A DNA stretch of 64,000 bases from Lucinisca nassula (Eukaryota; Mollusca; Bivalvia; Lucinida; Lucinidae), in the NCBI GenBank assembly GCA_963580285.1, contig OY757016.1, positions 40,997,124 to 41,061,123 of the forward strand. The letters run 5' to 3'. The position numbers were made by a program, and so were the translations under genes. Of this stretch, positions 11,290 through 39,455 are shown piece by piece. Positions within the stretch are counted from its first letter, which is position 1; the number at the start of each line of letters is the position of its first letter. The notes beneath the pieces are model-generated. The model searched no databases. It was not told the origin of the DNA and was given only the letters and a program-made list of their open reading frames with translations.

Positions 11290-14200
11290 ATGACTGGGGT
11301 TGATATTGCTACCTACCGAGTGAGGGTGGGGATTCACTACAGCAGACACCAGAAACTCAAGGGAATTAACAGACTGGACACTTTTGACTACTATGTTTTT
11401 GTAAGACTACTGCTTCTATGTGCTGGTGATATAGAATTAAATCCAGGCCCTGATTCTGAATCTGAATCTGAAATAAGTCTTACACCAGACGATACATCTG
11501 ATATTATCAAGAATAACTTCTCGGTTGTCCATTATAATGTACAAAGCGCATTACATAAACTAGACCAAATTGAATCCGAACTTTCAAATTTTGACTTAAT
11601 TTCGATAACGGAGACATGGTTTACTACAGACATAAATGATAACGACATTGCTTTAAGTGGGTTCCGTTCTCCGTTTCGGAAAGATCGAATGGGCGGTCAT
11701 GGAGGGGTAGCTGTTTACGTCAAAAATAACATACCGTGTGTACGTCGTTTAGACTTAGAAATATTAAATATAGAATGTATTTGGGTAGAACTTCGGTTAA
11801 ATAATAAAAGAGTACTTGTTGGTACATTTTACCGACCTCCGAATTCTGACAATTCAATCTTGGCTAATATCGAAAATTCGATCGACCTAGCAGTGGACAA
11901 GGGAATCTCTGACATTATAATTCTGGGTGATTTTAACCTTGATATGAATAAGCAGATCTCTTTTAATAAAGTAAACAATATTTGCCAGTACTACAGCTTA
12001 CACCAGATCATTAGTGAGCATACGCACTTTACTGAGCGATCATCATCCATTATCGACCTGTTAATCGTTTCAAACCCACAAAATGTAATACTAAGTGGAG
12101 TCGGAGGCCCATTTTTAAATCAGGATATACGATACCACTGCCCTGTTTTTGGAGTATTTAACTTCAGAAAGGGTCACATAAAGTCCATCAAGAGACATAT
12201 ATTGAAGTATAAAGATGGCGATTACGACAGATTAAAACAAAACTTGAATAGTACCGACTGGGAATCTCTTGAAAACGATGACATTGACACGTACACAAAA
12301 AATATAACAGATCATATTTTACAAGTTAGTAGCCAATATATACCTAATAAATATGTCACTATACGTCAGTCTGACCCTCCCTGGATGCATAATGAGTTAC
12401 GTAAATTGATGAGGAAAAGAAAAAGAGCCTATGATAAAGCTAAACGTACTCGTAATATACATCACTGGGAAAAATACAAAAAGTTAAGGAACGATACTAC
12501 AAGCCTGCTTAGATCTTCAAAGAAAAATTATTTTGATAAACTAGCCGACAAACTTAAAACAAATACTAATATAAGTAGTAGGGATTGGTGGAAAACTTTA
12601 AAAACATTTATAAATACTAATGAAAAACCATCCATTCCCCCTCTTAAAGAGGACGACATTATTTTTACTGACGAAAATGAAAAAGCAAACTTGCTTAATT
12701 GTTACTTTAAAGCACAAACTCAGTTAGACGACAACGGGAAAGCATTACCATATATTAACAAAGTAAACCAGAATGAATTATCTACAATAGAAACTACGCC
12801 AGATGAAGTGAAAACAATTTTAGAGTCATTGAAATTAGGAAAGTCTTCTGGGCCTGACAGTCTAAACAATTATATTCTTAAGGCATGTGCAAATGAATTA
12901 TCAGAACCATTATCCAAACTCTTCAATGCATCATTTTCGAAAAATATAATACCACAAATATGGAAAGAGGCAAACGTCACACCGGTATTCAAAAAGGATG
13001 ATCCATCAGATGTTAAAAACTACAGACCTATATCATTATTGAGCACTTTAGGTAAAGCAATGGAGAAAATAGTACACAAACATGTCTTCAACTTTTTTAC
13101 GGACAATGATGTTATAACCTCACTGCAGTCAGGATTCGTACCGGGTGACTCCACAGTTAACCAACTCGTAGATATATACAATACGTTTTGCAAGGCACTT
13201 GACAACGGCTTAGAAGTAAGGGCTATTTTTTGTGACATTAGTAAGGCCTTTGATCGTGTTTGGCACCGGGGTCTTTTACTTAAATTACAATCTGTAGGTA
13301 TAACTGGTTCTATCTTAAACTGGTTTCAAAACTATCTTAGCAACCGCAAACAAAGAGTTGTCTTACCGGGAGGTTCATCTGAATGGGTAGATATAACTGC
13401 CGGTGTACCTCAGGGATCCATCTTAGGACCACTTCTATTCTTAGTTTATATAAATGACATTGTAAACGATATTAATTCCACAATTCGTCTGTTTGCCGAT
13501 GATACAAGTCTGTATATCATTGTGGATTCACCACAGGAAGCATCAGAAAGACTTAATCATGATCTCGGCAAAATTGATGCATGGGCTGACAAGTGGCTTG
13601 TATCATTTAACCCAAATAAGACCGAATCTATGACACTAACACGAAAAATTAATAAACCTTTCCACCCACCTGTAACTATGAAAAACCAAAATAATAAGCA
13701 AGTTGATAGTCATAAACATTTAGGTGTAGTGCTTGAAAGTAATTGTCATTGGCAAAAACATATAGAATTAATTACTTCTAAAGCTTGGCAGAGAATTCAT
13801 ATTATGAGAAAACTTAAATTCCTCTTGGACAGAAAAGCATTACAGACAATATACACAGCTTTCATAAGACCAGTTTTAGAATATGCTGACATAGTATGGT
13901 GCAACATTACTAAGTATCAAGAAGACGAGCTCGAACAAATTCAGCTTGAGGCTGCTAGAATAGTTACCGGAACTACTAAACTTGTTTCAATACAAAATTT
14001 ATATACAGAAACTGGATGGGAAACGCTTAGTTCGAGACGACAACAGCACAGATTAACTTTGTTTTATAAGATGATTTATAATATAGCACCACCTTACCTA
14101 AGTACATTAGTACCAACTCTTGTTGGTGAAATATCAAGATACCCCTTAAGAAATAGTGACCTATATCAAACAGTTGATACAAAATCACAGTTATACTATA

Positions 14201-14643
14201 ACTCTTTCTTACCGACAGTCGTTCGCGAATGGAACTCTTTGGAAGACACTGTGCGTTCTTCTCAGTCGGTCGCTTCTTTTAAAAGAAAAATATCAACTCG
14301 TACTGTTAAACCCAGCTATTACTTTGCTGGTACTCGTAAAGGCCAAATTTTGCACTCGAGGCTTGGAACAAACTGTAGTAGCCTAAATTACTGTCTCTTC
14401 AGTAAAAATATTGTTGAAAACAAGTTTTGCAATTGTGGCGAAACAGAGGATGTGAATCATTATCTTTTCCACTGTCCTCAATATGCACGCTATCGAGCTG
14501 CTATGATTGAGAATGTATCAATGTATTGTAACCCCACACAACATATTTTACTATTTGGCGATGCAACGCTTAGCAAGGAAACCAATACTACAATTTTCGA
14601 GACTGTTCAAGATTATATTATGCTTACCAAGCGGTTTGTCTGA
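11290..14643 (+). CDS. LINE polyprotein: 2A peptide, APE endonuclease, reverse transcriptase, C-terminal zinc-knuckle-like motif
   Basis: The 1117 residues are intact. Residues 46-54 are GDIELNPGP, a complete 2A ribosome-skipping motif after a hydrophobic stretch (VFVRLLLLCA). The APE-like endonuclease spans about 74-290: HYNVQS, ITETW (E108), GGVAVYV, LGDFNLD (D214, N216), SSIIDLL, and a terminal RYHCPV where many relatives have SDH. The RT spans about 555-830: ANVTPVFKKDD, NYRPISLLS, FCDISKAFD (D649), GVPQGSILGP, and the catalytic FADD at 735-738. Near the end, C1047, C1049, H1057 and C1062 form a CxC...H...C motif. It nicks the target and primes cDNA synthesis from its own RNA. The ATG at 11290 gives 45 residues before the 2A core. 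The dead copy at 1439-3050 shares a similar HxxRHxKxKG block, which supports translation from at least about residue 16. A hydrophobic 73-residue ORF (11082-11303) overlaps the start by 14 nt; its role is unknown. Confidence 0.92.
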   Translation: MTGVDIATYRVRVGIHYSRHQKLKGINRLDTFDYYVFVRLLLLCAGDIELNPGPDSESESEISLTPDDTSDIIKNNFSVVHYNVQSALHKLDQIESELSNFDLISITETWFTTDINDNDIALSGFRSPFRKDRMGGHGGVAVYVKNNIPCVRRLDLEILNIECIWVELRLNNKRVLVGTFYRPPNSDNSILANIENSIDLAVDKGISDIIILGDFNLDMNKQISFNKVNNICQYYSLHQIISEHTHFTERSSSIIDLLIVSNPQNVILSGVGGPFLNQDIRYHCPVFGVFNFRKGHIKSIKRHILKYKDGDYDRLKQNLNSTDWESLENDDIDTYTKNITDHILQVSSQYIPNKYVTIRQSDPPWMHNELRKLMRKRKRAYDKAKRTRNIHHWEKYKKLRNDTTSLLRSSKKNYFDKLADKLKTNTNISSRDWWKTLKTFINTNEKPSIPPLKEDDIIFTDENEKANLLNCYFKAQTQLDDNGKALPYINKVNQNELSTIETTPDEVKTILESLKLGKSSGPDSLNNYILKACANELSEPLSKLFNASFSKNIIPQIWKEANVTPVFKKDDPSDVKNYRPISLLSTLGKAMEKIVHKHVFNFFTDNDVITSLQSGFVPGDSTVNQLVDIYNTFCKALDNGLEVRAIFCDISKAFDRVWHRGLLLKLQSVGITGSILNWFQNYLSNRKQRVVLPGGSSEWVDITAGVPQGSILGPLLFLVYINDIVNDINSTIRLFADDTSLYIIVDSPQEASERLNHDLGKIDAWADKWLVSFNPNKTESMTLTRKINKPFHPPVTMKNQNNKQVDSHKHLGVVLESNCHWQKHIELITSKAWQRIHIMRKLKFLLDRKALQTIYTAFIRPVLEYADIVWCNITKYQEDELEQIQLEAARIVTGTTKLVSIQNLYTETGWETLSSRRQQHRLTLFYKMIYNIAPPYLSTLVPTLVGEISRYPLRNSDLYQTVDTKSQLYYNSFLPTVVREWNSLEDTVRSSQSVASFKRKISTRTVKPSYYFAGTRKGQILHSRLGTNCSSLNYCLFSKNIVENKFCNCGETEDVNHYLFHCPQYARYRAAMIENVSMYCNPTQHILLFGDATLSKETNTTIFETVQDYIMLTKRFV
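11425..11451 (+). other. 2A ribosome-skipping motif
   Basis: Codons for GDIELNPGP match the 2A signature D-(V/I)-E-x-N-P-G-P at every position. By analogy with characterised 2A peptides, the ribosome would fail to join G53 to P54 and release a 53-residue leader separately from the endonuclease-RT protein. Activity here is inferred from the motif only. Confidence 0.88.
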
Positions 14644-14766
14644 ATCTTATTAATGTATTGTAACCCCACAAAACATATCTTACTATTTGGTGATGCAACG
14701 CTTAGCAATACAATTTTTGAGACGGTTCATGGTTATATTATGCTTACCAAGCGGTTTATCTGAATC
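14644..14766 (+). repeat. Tandem duplication of the LINE 3' coding end
   Basis: Starting at ATGTATTGTAACCCCAC, this copies the coding tail beginning at 14520. It has a small internal deletion (GCAAGGAAACCAATACTACAA is shortened to GCAATACAA) and ends with the same GCGGTTTRTCTGAATC that includes the stop codon. Confidence 0.85.
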
Positions 14767-14859
14767 GTATTATCAAGTTATTGTCCAGTATTGTACTAAA
14801 CCTTAAACAAAATGACGCTTAAAACGACCACATATTGCTAGATATACCGTGGTATCAAT

Positions 14860-14935
14860 AATCTTTTCTCTCTTTCTTTCCTTCTTTCTTTCTTTCATTT
14901 CTTTCTTTTCTTTTCTTTCTTTCTTTCTTTCTATC
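14860..14935. repeat. CTTT/TTTC simple repeat at the LINE 3' end
   Basis: Imperfect TTTC/CTTT repeats directly follow the LINE 3' end, as expected for slippage during target-primed reverse transcription. Confidence 0.7.
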
Positions 14936-15305
14936 AATTAGTATCTGTATTTCGCTATACAGTGATAACTCGCATAAAATTATTTTATGAAGGAAAAATC
15001 AAAATACTTGCACATTTTTTTATTATTTTTTTTTCCCTTAACTTTTGTTTTATTATTAGTACAATTATTATCTTATTCAAAACAACTTTAAAATTATAAA
15101 ATATGTATGGCGACAACATAACTCATGCATAAAGCATCTTACGAAATCATTGTATGTCTATGTTTAGATAAGAACTACTGGGAAGCAGATCATACAAGTC
15201 ACCGACTTTTTTCTGTATCCCTTTCAGATATAATTGTACTTATCCAATGATATTGTGTTTATATGTTTTGTGTTATTATATTTGAATGAAATAAAGTTTA
15301 AACTA

Positions 15306-16145
15306 AGTGGTCACCTACATAATTCCTGCCAATCATGCCCCTGGGTTCCAAATGGGCCACGTCCCGGGGCCTTTCGCTCCCATAGACTCATAATGGAAAA
15401 AAAGCTTCAAAAATCTTCTTCTCTGAAACCACAGGGCCCAAAGCTTATATATTTAGCATGTAGGAACGCAAAATGGTCACCTACATAAGTCATGCCAATC
15501 ATGCCCATAGGGTCCAAACGGACCACGCCCCGGGCCCCCCTTAGCTCCTTTAGACTCCTAATCGAAAAAAAAACCTCCAAAAATCTTCTTCTCTGAAACA
15601 CAGGGCCCAGAGCTTAGATATTTAGCATGTAGCAAGGGCAAGTGGTCACCTACATAATTCCTGCCAGTCATGCCCCTGGGTTCCAAATGGGCCACACCCC
15701 GGGGCCCCTTCGCTCCCATAGACTCATAATGGAAAAAAGCTTCACAAATCTTCTTCTCTGAAACCACAGGGCCCTTAGCTTAGATATTTAGCATGTAGCA
15801 AGGGCAAGAAATCAACTACATAATTCCTGCCAATCATGTCCCTGGGTTCCAAATGGGCCACGCCCCGGGGCCCCTTCGCTCTGATAGACTCATAATGGAA
15901 AAACGCTTAAAAAATCTTCTTCTCTGAAACCACAGGGCACAGAGCTTAGATATTTAGCATGTAGCAATGGCAAGTGGTAACCTACATAATTCCTGCCAAT
16001 CATGCCCCTGGGGTCCAAATTGGCCACACCCCGGGGTCTCTTAGCTCCTTTATACTCAGAATGGAAAAAAGGTTCAAAAATCTTCTTCTCTGAAACCACA
16101 GGACCCAGAGCTTAGATATTTAGCATGTAGCAACGGCAATTGGTC
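15306..16145. repeat. Tandem array, 167-bp unit, five copies
   Basis: GTGGTCACCTACATAATTCC and its variants recur at about 15306, 15473, 15641, 15808 and 15974, a spacing of about 167 bp. Each unit carries CACGCCCCGGGGCC and CACAGGGCCCAGAGC. Identity is roughly 85-95 percent. Two older copies are at 7500-7800. Confidence 0.9.
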
Positions 16146-17430
16146 ACCTACCCTCTTTCAAAATTGCCTAAATCGTTCTGCTCCGTTAAACAAAATGGCC
16201 GCCAGAGCTAAAAATAGAAAAAAACATTTTAATGACATCTCCTCCTAGGCAAATGACCCGATTTGAAAAGAATTTCACAGGAATTTTCCTAGGGTGACCC
16301 TCTTTCAAAATTGCCTAAATCGTCCTGCTCCGTTAAACAAAATGGCCGCCACAGCTAAAAAATAGAAAAAAAAACCTTTAAATGACATCTCCTCCTAGGC
16401 AAATGGCCTGATTTGAAAATAAGTTCACAAGAATGTTCCTTGAGTGACCCTCTTTCAAAATTGCCTAAATCGTTCTGTTCCGTTAAACAAAATGGCCACC
16501 AGAGCTAAAAATAGAAAAAAACTTTCAATGGCATCTCCTCCTAGGCAAATGGCCCGATTTGAAAAAAAATTCACAGGAATGTTCCGTGAGTGACCCGCTA
16601 TCAACCCTCTTTCAAAATTGTTTAAATCGTTCTGCTCCGTTAAATAAAATGGCTGCCAGAGCTAAAAATAGAAAAACCTTTAAATGACATCTCCTCCTAG
16701 GCAAATGGCCTAATTTGAAAAGAATTTCACAGGAATGTTCGTTCATTGAGTGACCCTCTTTCAAAATTGCCAAAATCGTTCTGCTCCGTTAAACAAAATG
16801 GCCGCTAGGGCTAAAAATAGAAAAACCTTTAAATGACATTTCCTCCTAGGCAAATGGCCTGATTTGAAAATAATTTCACAAAAATGTTCCTTGAGTGACC
16901 CTCTTTTAAAAATTGCTTAAATGGTTCCGCTTTGTTAAACAAAATGGCCACCAGAGCTAGAAATAGAAAAACCATTAAATGACATTTCCTCTTTGGCAAA
17001 TTGCCCTATTTGAAAAGAATTTCACAGAAATGTTCCTAGAGTGACCCTCTTTCAAAATTGCCGAAATCGTTCCACTCCGTTAAACAAAATGGCCGCCAGA
17101 GCTAAAAATAGAAAAAGCTTTAAATGACATTTCCTCCTAGGCAAATGGCCTGATTTGAAAATAATTTCACAGGAATGTTCCTTGAGTGACCCTCTTTTAA
17201 AATTGCCTAAATGGTTCCCCTTAGTTAAACAAAATGGCCACCAGAGCTAAAATTAGAAAAACCTTTAAATGACATTTCCTCCTAGGCAAATGGTCCGATT
17301 TGAAAATAGTTTCCCAGAAATGTTCCTTGAGTGACCCTCTTTCAAAAATGCCTGAACTGTTCCGCTTTGTTAAGGAAATGGACACCAGAGCTAAAAATGG
17401 AAAAACCTTCAAATTCCACTACAATGAAAA
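16146..17430. repeat. Tandem array, about 146-bp unit, nine copies
   Basis: ACCCTCTTTCAAAATTGCC followed by GTTAAACAAAATGGCCGCC recurs roughly every 143-155 bp (near 16149, 16294, 16444, 16609, 16751, 16895, 17040, 17186, 17332). An older, heavily diverged array of the same unit lies at about 35250-37850. Confidence 0.9.
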
Positions 17431-17499
17431 ATAGCCTCCAAAGAAAAAAAGTCTTTGGTCCACGTCTCCTTAAAGCAGTGAATCCCTCATTTCCATAAG

Positions 17500-17565
17500 C
17501 TTTGAAACATCTTGGATTCAGGTGAGCGATTCAGGGCCATCATGGCCCTCTTGTTTCTATCAGCG
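17500..17565. repeat. Terminal segment of a GCTCACCT element
   Basis: CAGGTGAGCGATTCAGGGCC followed by ATCATGGCCCTCTTGTTTC is the reverse complement of the left end of the 39.94-45.21 kb element. It closes the two tandem arrays to its left. Confidence 0.75.
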
Positions 17566-17749
17566 ACGGACGAACACCGTCGACGTCATAAGTCGCCACT
17601 CATTTTAGAGAGAACCGTGGTTTAATTATGACGTCACTGAATGATCATGTGACGTCGCATGGGACAATGTATTCATTGCGGTATAAACAACAATGCGTCG
17701 CAATAGTTTAGCTGTGGGAGTTTTCTGTAAATGCACCGAGAATGTAAAT

Positions 17750-18050
17750 TGTTTGTGTGATTTGAGGTTTAACGTCCCCGTCAACACTGTAAAGGTCATT
17801 TTGGAGACGATGCTTCAAATTTTGTGGGACTTTTACCCGACATTGAGATGAAATGACTTCTCAAGCCCCGCCGCCCAATGGAACCGATAGGGTTTAATAG
17901 CATGGACGGGCCGACTCGCACCGCTTTGCCTTGGCAAGGCTTAGATCCTCTAAGTGGTTTACCAGTACTCGTGTGCGGGCCGGATTCAGCTCTGCGTGGA
18001 ATCATCATGCAGCCCATATATTTCTTCAAGCCCCGATGGGCGGGGGCCCT
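17750..18050 (-). mobile_element. SINE-B, complete, with target-site duplication
   Basis: Full-length AAAC-tailed SINE on the minus strand, flanked by the 11-bp direct repeat AGAATGTAAAT (17739-17749 and 18051-18061). The head reads GGCCCCCGCCCATCGGGGC, and the internal GTAAACC...GATCTAAGCC block and GTTAAACCTCAAATC tail are present. Confidence 0.9.
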
Positions 18051-18119
18051 AGAATGTAAATATGAATATATATATATAGTTTTACCTTTAGTTCTAGGGC
18101 ACTTTCCCGGGGGACTCAA

Positions 18120-18360
18120 GATTCAGTTTAACCCTTTCTGTACCAAATGGAATCTTCCTCCTTATATATAGCAGGAGTCCATTCCAAAACTTAGGGGTGT
18201 CAGGTTGTGTTTTCATCAAAATTTATTTGAAAAATGACTGAACTTTTAGCAAACAGTGGAGGCCCTGATCAGACGCCGCTTTCTGCGGCGTCTGATCAGG
18301 GCCTCCACTGTTTACCAGGCTACCCCTTTAGGGTTTTCTGGTACTGAATGGGTTAAATCA
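18120..18360. repeat. Perfect inverted repeat built on a satellite word
   Basis: Two 28-bp arms (about 18251-18278 and 18286-18313) are perfect reverse complements around a 7-bp loop. Each arm contains GGCCCTGATCAGACGCC, the word that also recurs in the array at 57.9-59.0 kb. Confidence 0.8.
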
Positions 18361-18571
18361 GCTTTTGTAGACGAGCCAGCCTTGTTTGAGTTATTGAAGT
18401 CCCAATGTATGTTTTAGTAAAACATGGAAATATTATATAATTTTATAATTCCGATTCTCCACCATTGTGTATATTTCGAATGATTTGATTGGCTGGAATA
18501 AAAGTGAGCAAGAATCTCAAAGAAGTCGCTGAAGGCTGTGTCACCGCAAAGTCACCGGACCATGAAATCTC

Positions 18572-18855
18572 ATCACGAAAACACTCCTATATAATTTTGA
18601 CCCCCTTGAACCCCACTTTTATATAGTAAAACTTGGGTTTCCGGGGGTATACCTTATTTTTCTTATTTCTGCTCTAAAATATAGATTGTGGGTACTCGTT
18701 AGAACCGCCTCTATGAGGCGGTTCTAACGAGTGCCCACAATCTATATTTGAAAAATGTATAAGAAAAATATCACAATTTTTTTTATCATAAAATTTTCAT
18801 TTTTTTGGGCGATAAAGGTGGAAATGTATTTGTATAGGCGTGTTTGCGTCAACAA
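18572..18855. mobile_element. Palindromic MITE, family A
   Basis: It starts CATCACGAAAACACTCC and ends TGTATAGGCGTGTTTGCGTC. The central palindrome is nearly perfect (GAACCGCCTCTATGAGGCGG). Confidence 0.8.
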
Positions 18856-18859
18856 AAAT

Positions 18860-19400
18860 AGGTGCCTGTAGAAGCAAGTTCATATACCAAGTATCACTAA
18901 TGAAGCTCTTATAATTCTCGAGAAATGGACCCTCACATTAAGGTGCGAGTTAGGGTGGTCGCAATAATTCTCACATTAGGGTGCGAGTTAGGGTGGTCTC
19001 AATAATTCACAAAGTCAATGTACCTTGAAATGTAGTTCAAGGTCAGATATGGGTGCTTGCATTAAAGTTGTTACTCCTAGATGCAAGTTTGTACCAAGAA
19101 TCATTAATGAAGCTCTTATATTTCTCGTTGAATGGACTCTTATATGGGGTGAAAGTTAGGATGGTCGCAATAATTCACAAATTCAGTGAACCATGAAATA
19201 CAGGTCAAGCTGAGATATGGATGTTTACAATGAAGTTGTCATTCCTAGATGCAAGTTTGTACCAAGTATCATTAATGAAGCTCTTATAGTTCTTGAAAAA
19301 TGGACTCGCACATTAGGGTGAAAGTTAGGATGGTCGCAAATGTTGACGGCTTGACGGACAAACGGACGGAAAACCGGACTCCTTTATTGCGCCATGCTTA
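18860..19400. repeat. Tandem repeat of about 170 bp, about three copies
   Basis: TGCAAGTTTGTACCAAG, AATGAAGCTCTTATA and GGTGAAAGTTAGGATGG recur three times. The array closes with a GGACAAACGGACGGAAAACC stretch and GCATGCTTTAAGC-like text, a style typical of invertebrate tandem-repeat elements. Confidence 0.65.
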
Positions 19401-20263
19401 AAGCAGGCGCGACAAAAACTATTTCACAGAGCGAGGTTGTAAGGTTGTGACGTCAAAGAGCACGTTTAGATACCGCGCGTTACGTCATTTTATTTGATGT
19501 GACGACAACAGCGCTCGATCTATTGAAAACGTACTTTTTTCGCCTGGGTTTCAAAGATGGCAGCTTATAACTTAATAATCATTCCGCCGTGATCATTGGT
19601 AATTTCATTCTTACACTTTCGAAATAATTCCTACAATTTTCCATTTTTGGTAGCATTTTTAACATTTGAATGACAAAGTTGGAATAACAAGGAATTCAAT
19701 ATCACTTTTGTGGATTTATCAATGTGTAAACTTTGGGCTTCATGCAGTTTGTGGGTGATTCGCCGGAGTTTACACTTCGGGCTTCATGCAGTTTGTGAGT
19801 GATTTGCCGGAGATTACACATCGATAAAATCCACAAAAATGAAAATCATTACTATAGTGTCACATATCTATACACAGACTTAATAACGCGGTGAACTAAG
19901 TGCAACAGAAACAACCATAGAAAGAATTTTGTTTTTGCACACAGGATAAAGAAATCCTTGAGTTTATCCTGGGATAGATTTTCGTATCCTATCCAGGTTA
20001 TCCTGCACAGGAATATGATTAAAATTGAGAGTTTTTACGTGTTTGATACGCACTTGTTGAATAAGATACGCCGTTGTTAAGATTGAAGTCACTGCAAGTT
20101 TGGTAACGCCAACGTTACTAACTACACCAATGCGACATAGAGCATTTTTCACTTCTCGAAAATGGCCATTTTCTGAAGTAAAATTATTTACACTGCAAAC
20201 ATAGGTGGTTGGTGCCCTTTAGTACCCCCTCATTGACTCCGCATGATGAATTTCTAACCCCTC
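19401..20263. other. Gene-free interval
   Basis: I see no supported gene. A short repeat (GGGCTTCATGCAGTTTGTG twice, within about 60 bp near 19737 and 19787) lies between ATCAATGTGTAAAC and an inverted relative. Confidence 0.5.
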
Positions 20264-20872
20264 AGTTTTGTTTGTTTGATTTGCGGTTTAACGTCCCCGT
20301 CAACAATGAATAGGTCATTAGACGCTGCTTCCAATTTTGTGGGACTTTTATCAAACATTGAGATGAAATGACATCTCAAGCCCTGTCGCCAAATGAAACA
20401 AATAGGGTTTATAAGCATGGACGGTCCGACTCGCATCGCTTTGGTGTGAGCGGTCGGCTTCAGCTTTGCGTGGAGTGTGTGTGTGTGTGTGTGTGAATTC
20501 GGGTTTAACGTCGCTTTCAACAATTTTTCAGTCATATCACGACGGTGTCTGGTTGCGACAGGGAGCTCAATGCTCACGTTTATAGTGCTGCCTCACTGAA
20601 GTATCATGTCCCAGACACATTACATGATACCACACCCAGTCACATTATCCTGACACTGGATCGACCAGTCCTAGCTCTACCCCGTAAATCTGAGTGCCAA
20701 ACGAAGAGCAGCTAGTACCATTTTTAACGACTTTGGTATGTCGCGGCCCGGGATCGAACCCGAGACCTCCCGTTCCCCGGAGCGGACACTCTACCAACTG
20801 AGCTATCGGGGCCGGGCTTTGCGTGGAAGCATCATGCAGCCCATCTATTTCTTCAGGCCCCGAGGACGGGGG
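20264..20872 (-). mobile_element. SINE-B interrupted by SINE-A
   Basis: A SINE-B copy in minus orientation (tail at 20264, head CCCCGAGGACGGGGGCC near 20872) is split at 20475-20815 by a SINE-A copy. The 12-bp target duplication GCTTTGCGTGGA (20463-20474 and 20816-20827) lets the SINE-B be read through the break. Confidence 0.9.
20475..20815 (-). mobile_element. SINE-A (tRNA-headed, AC-tailed) inserted in SINE-B
   Basis: On the minus strand a tRNA-like head (about 20741-20815) has an A-box-like TAGCTCAGTTGG and a B-box-like GGTTCGATCCC, followed by an unrelated body and a tail ending GACGTTAAACCCGA, then a (CA)n run. The 12-bp duplication is exact. The head is part of a SINE, not a functional tRNA. 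Confidence 0.9.
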
Positions 20873-20879
20873 CCTTTAA

Positions 20880-21954
20880 CGCACCAGTTAACATTAAAAT
20901 CAAAGGATTACAGAGATGAAACAACGATGATGACTCGACAACATGAAATTACTAAAATGCTTGCGCAAAAGAAAACCAACAGCTATAGACTCCGGGACTC
21001 CGGTGGGCCCGACAAGAGACAGAGCATCAGGCACAAACCAAACGACATTACTTATAAAGTTGAAGTAAGTTTTTAGGCCGGAGTAAGTTTTTCCATGGGT
21101 GGTTTGTTTGAATACACATCTTAATGCATAGGCCTAAACTTTAAATCCATGTTCATTGACTTCTTTAAGTCACATGTGTTTATCTCGTCTCGCTATTTTT
21201 CATCTTTTCAATATAATTTATTTATCAGTTCAGAATATAAAATGTGCGTCATCAATCTTACAACATGCGTTTCAATTTTTCCAATACAAGAAAAATAGGA
21301 CTCCAGCCAAAACGCATTATTTGGCTAACTAAAAGAGTATTTAGCGATCATCCTTTTGAAAAGATACTTTCCATATGATTTAAGGGGAATCGAAACAGTT
21401 TCAGGGGAGGCAACTCCTGCAAACGTATTTTCATCTCCCATGTCAATAAGTGTCAACTCTTAAAGGAAAGAATTTGCTCCGTACGAGTAATTCTTTTACT
21501 TTAAGAGTAGACCCCTTACAGAGTTTACAGAAAAAGCGAACAGGAAGTCCAAAAAGTTGTCTCCCTTTGATAAATGGCGGAAAATATCTGCTAGATGCAT
21601 CCATTCCCTTAAGCCACGCCCTAAGAAAATCTACTTCATCAATTTGCGAATAAAAAGAAAGCAGGTCAAACTGCTCATCCTCAAATTCTGATCAGCAATT
21701 TATCATTCGCTTCCTTGCACAGTACACTATGTATGGTTTATATATGAAAAAAAAAAAAGATTGAAGCATGTAGTCAGTTTGCCGGCCTGTGCCTTACCTG
21801 ATCGCAAACACCGAAAAATTGATTTTTTTTCTTTTGTCGTCACGGGTGTTCATATGATGATGCCAAATTTATCAAAATTAATATACGTAAATGGGGAAAA
21901 GATACTAAAGTTGGATTTCTGTTTAACGTTACTGCTTCACGGAATCTAGCAAAA
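20880..21954. other. Gene-free interval upstream of the first exon
   Basis: No supported coding sequence. It should contain the promoter and 5' UTR of the four-exon gene starting at 21955, but I cannot identify a TATA box or initiator with confidence. Confidence 0.4.
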
Positions 21955-39381
<17,427 letters not shown>

Positions 39382-39455
39382 AGCAGTTAAATATATACGG
39401 TGAAACTTTGATGGCTTGAACACAGATGGCTGGTTTTCCATGGACGTTTAGAACT

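Larger units (their letters stand above)
10840..14860 (+). mobile_element. Near full-length 2A-bearing LINE (CR1/Jockey-type)
   Basis: A GC-rich leader (about 10840-11080) precedes the single long ORF (11290-14643). The 3' end is a GATATACCG-type segment followed by CTTT repeats near 14860-14935. The last roughly 120 bp of coding sequence is duplicated in the 3' UTR. It is the only element here with an uninterrupted coding region, so the insertion is recent by comparison. The 5' boundary is approximate, and I could not define a target-site duplication. Confidence 0.8.

Noticed and set aside
11082..11303. Separate membrane-protein gene upstream of the LINE ORF
   Set aside because: A 73-residue hydrophobic ORF overlapping the LINE start by 14 nt. 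It has no recognisable domain, and its position suggests LINE leader sequence, so it is not listed as a gene.
16200..17400. Conserved ATGGCCGCC words as translation starts
   Set aside because: They occur in each satellite unit in changing frames with no sustained ORF.
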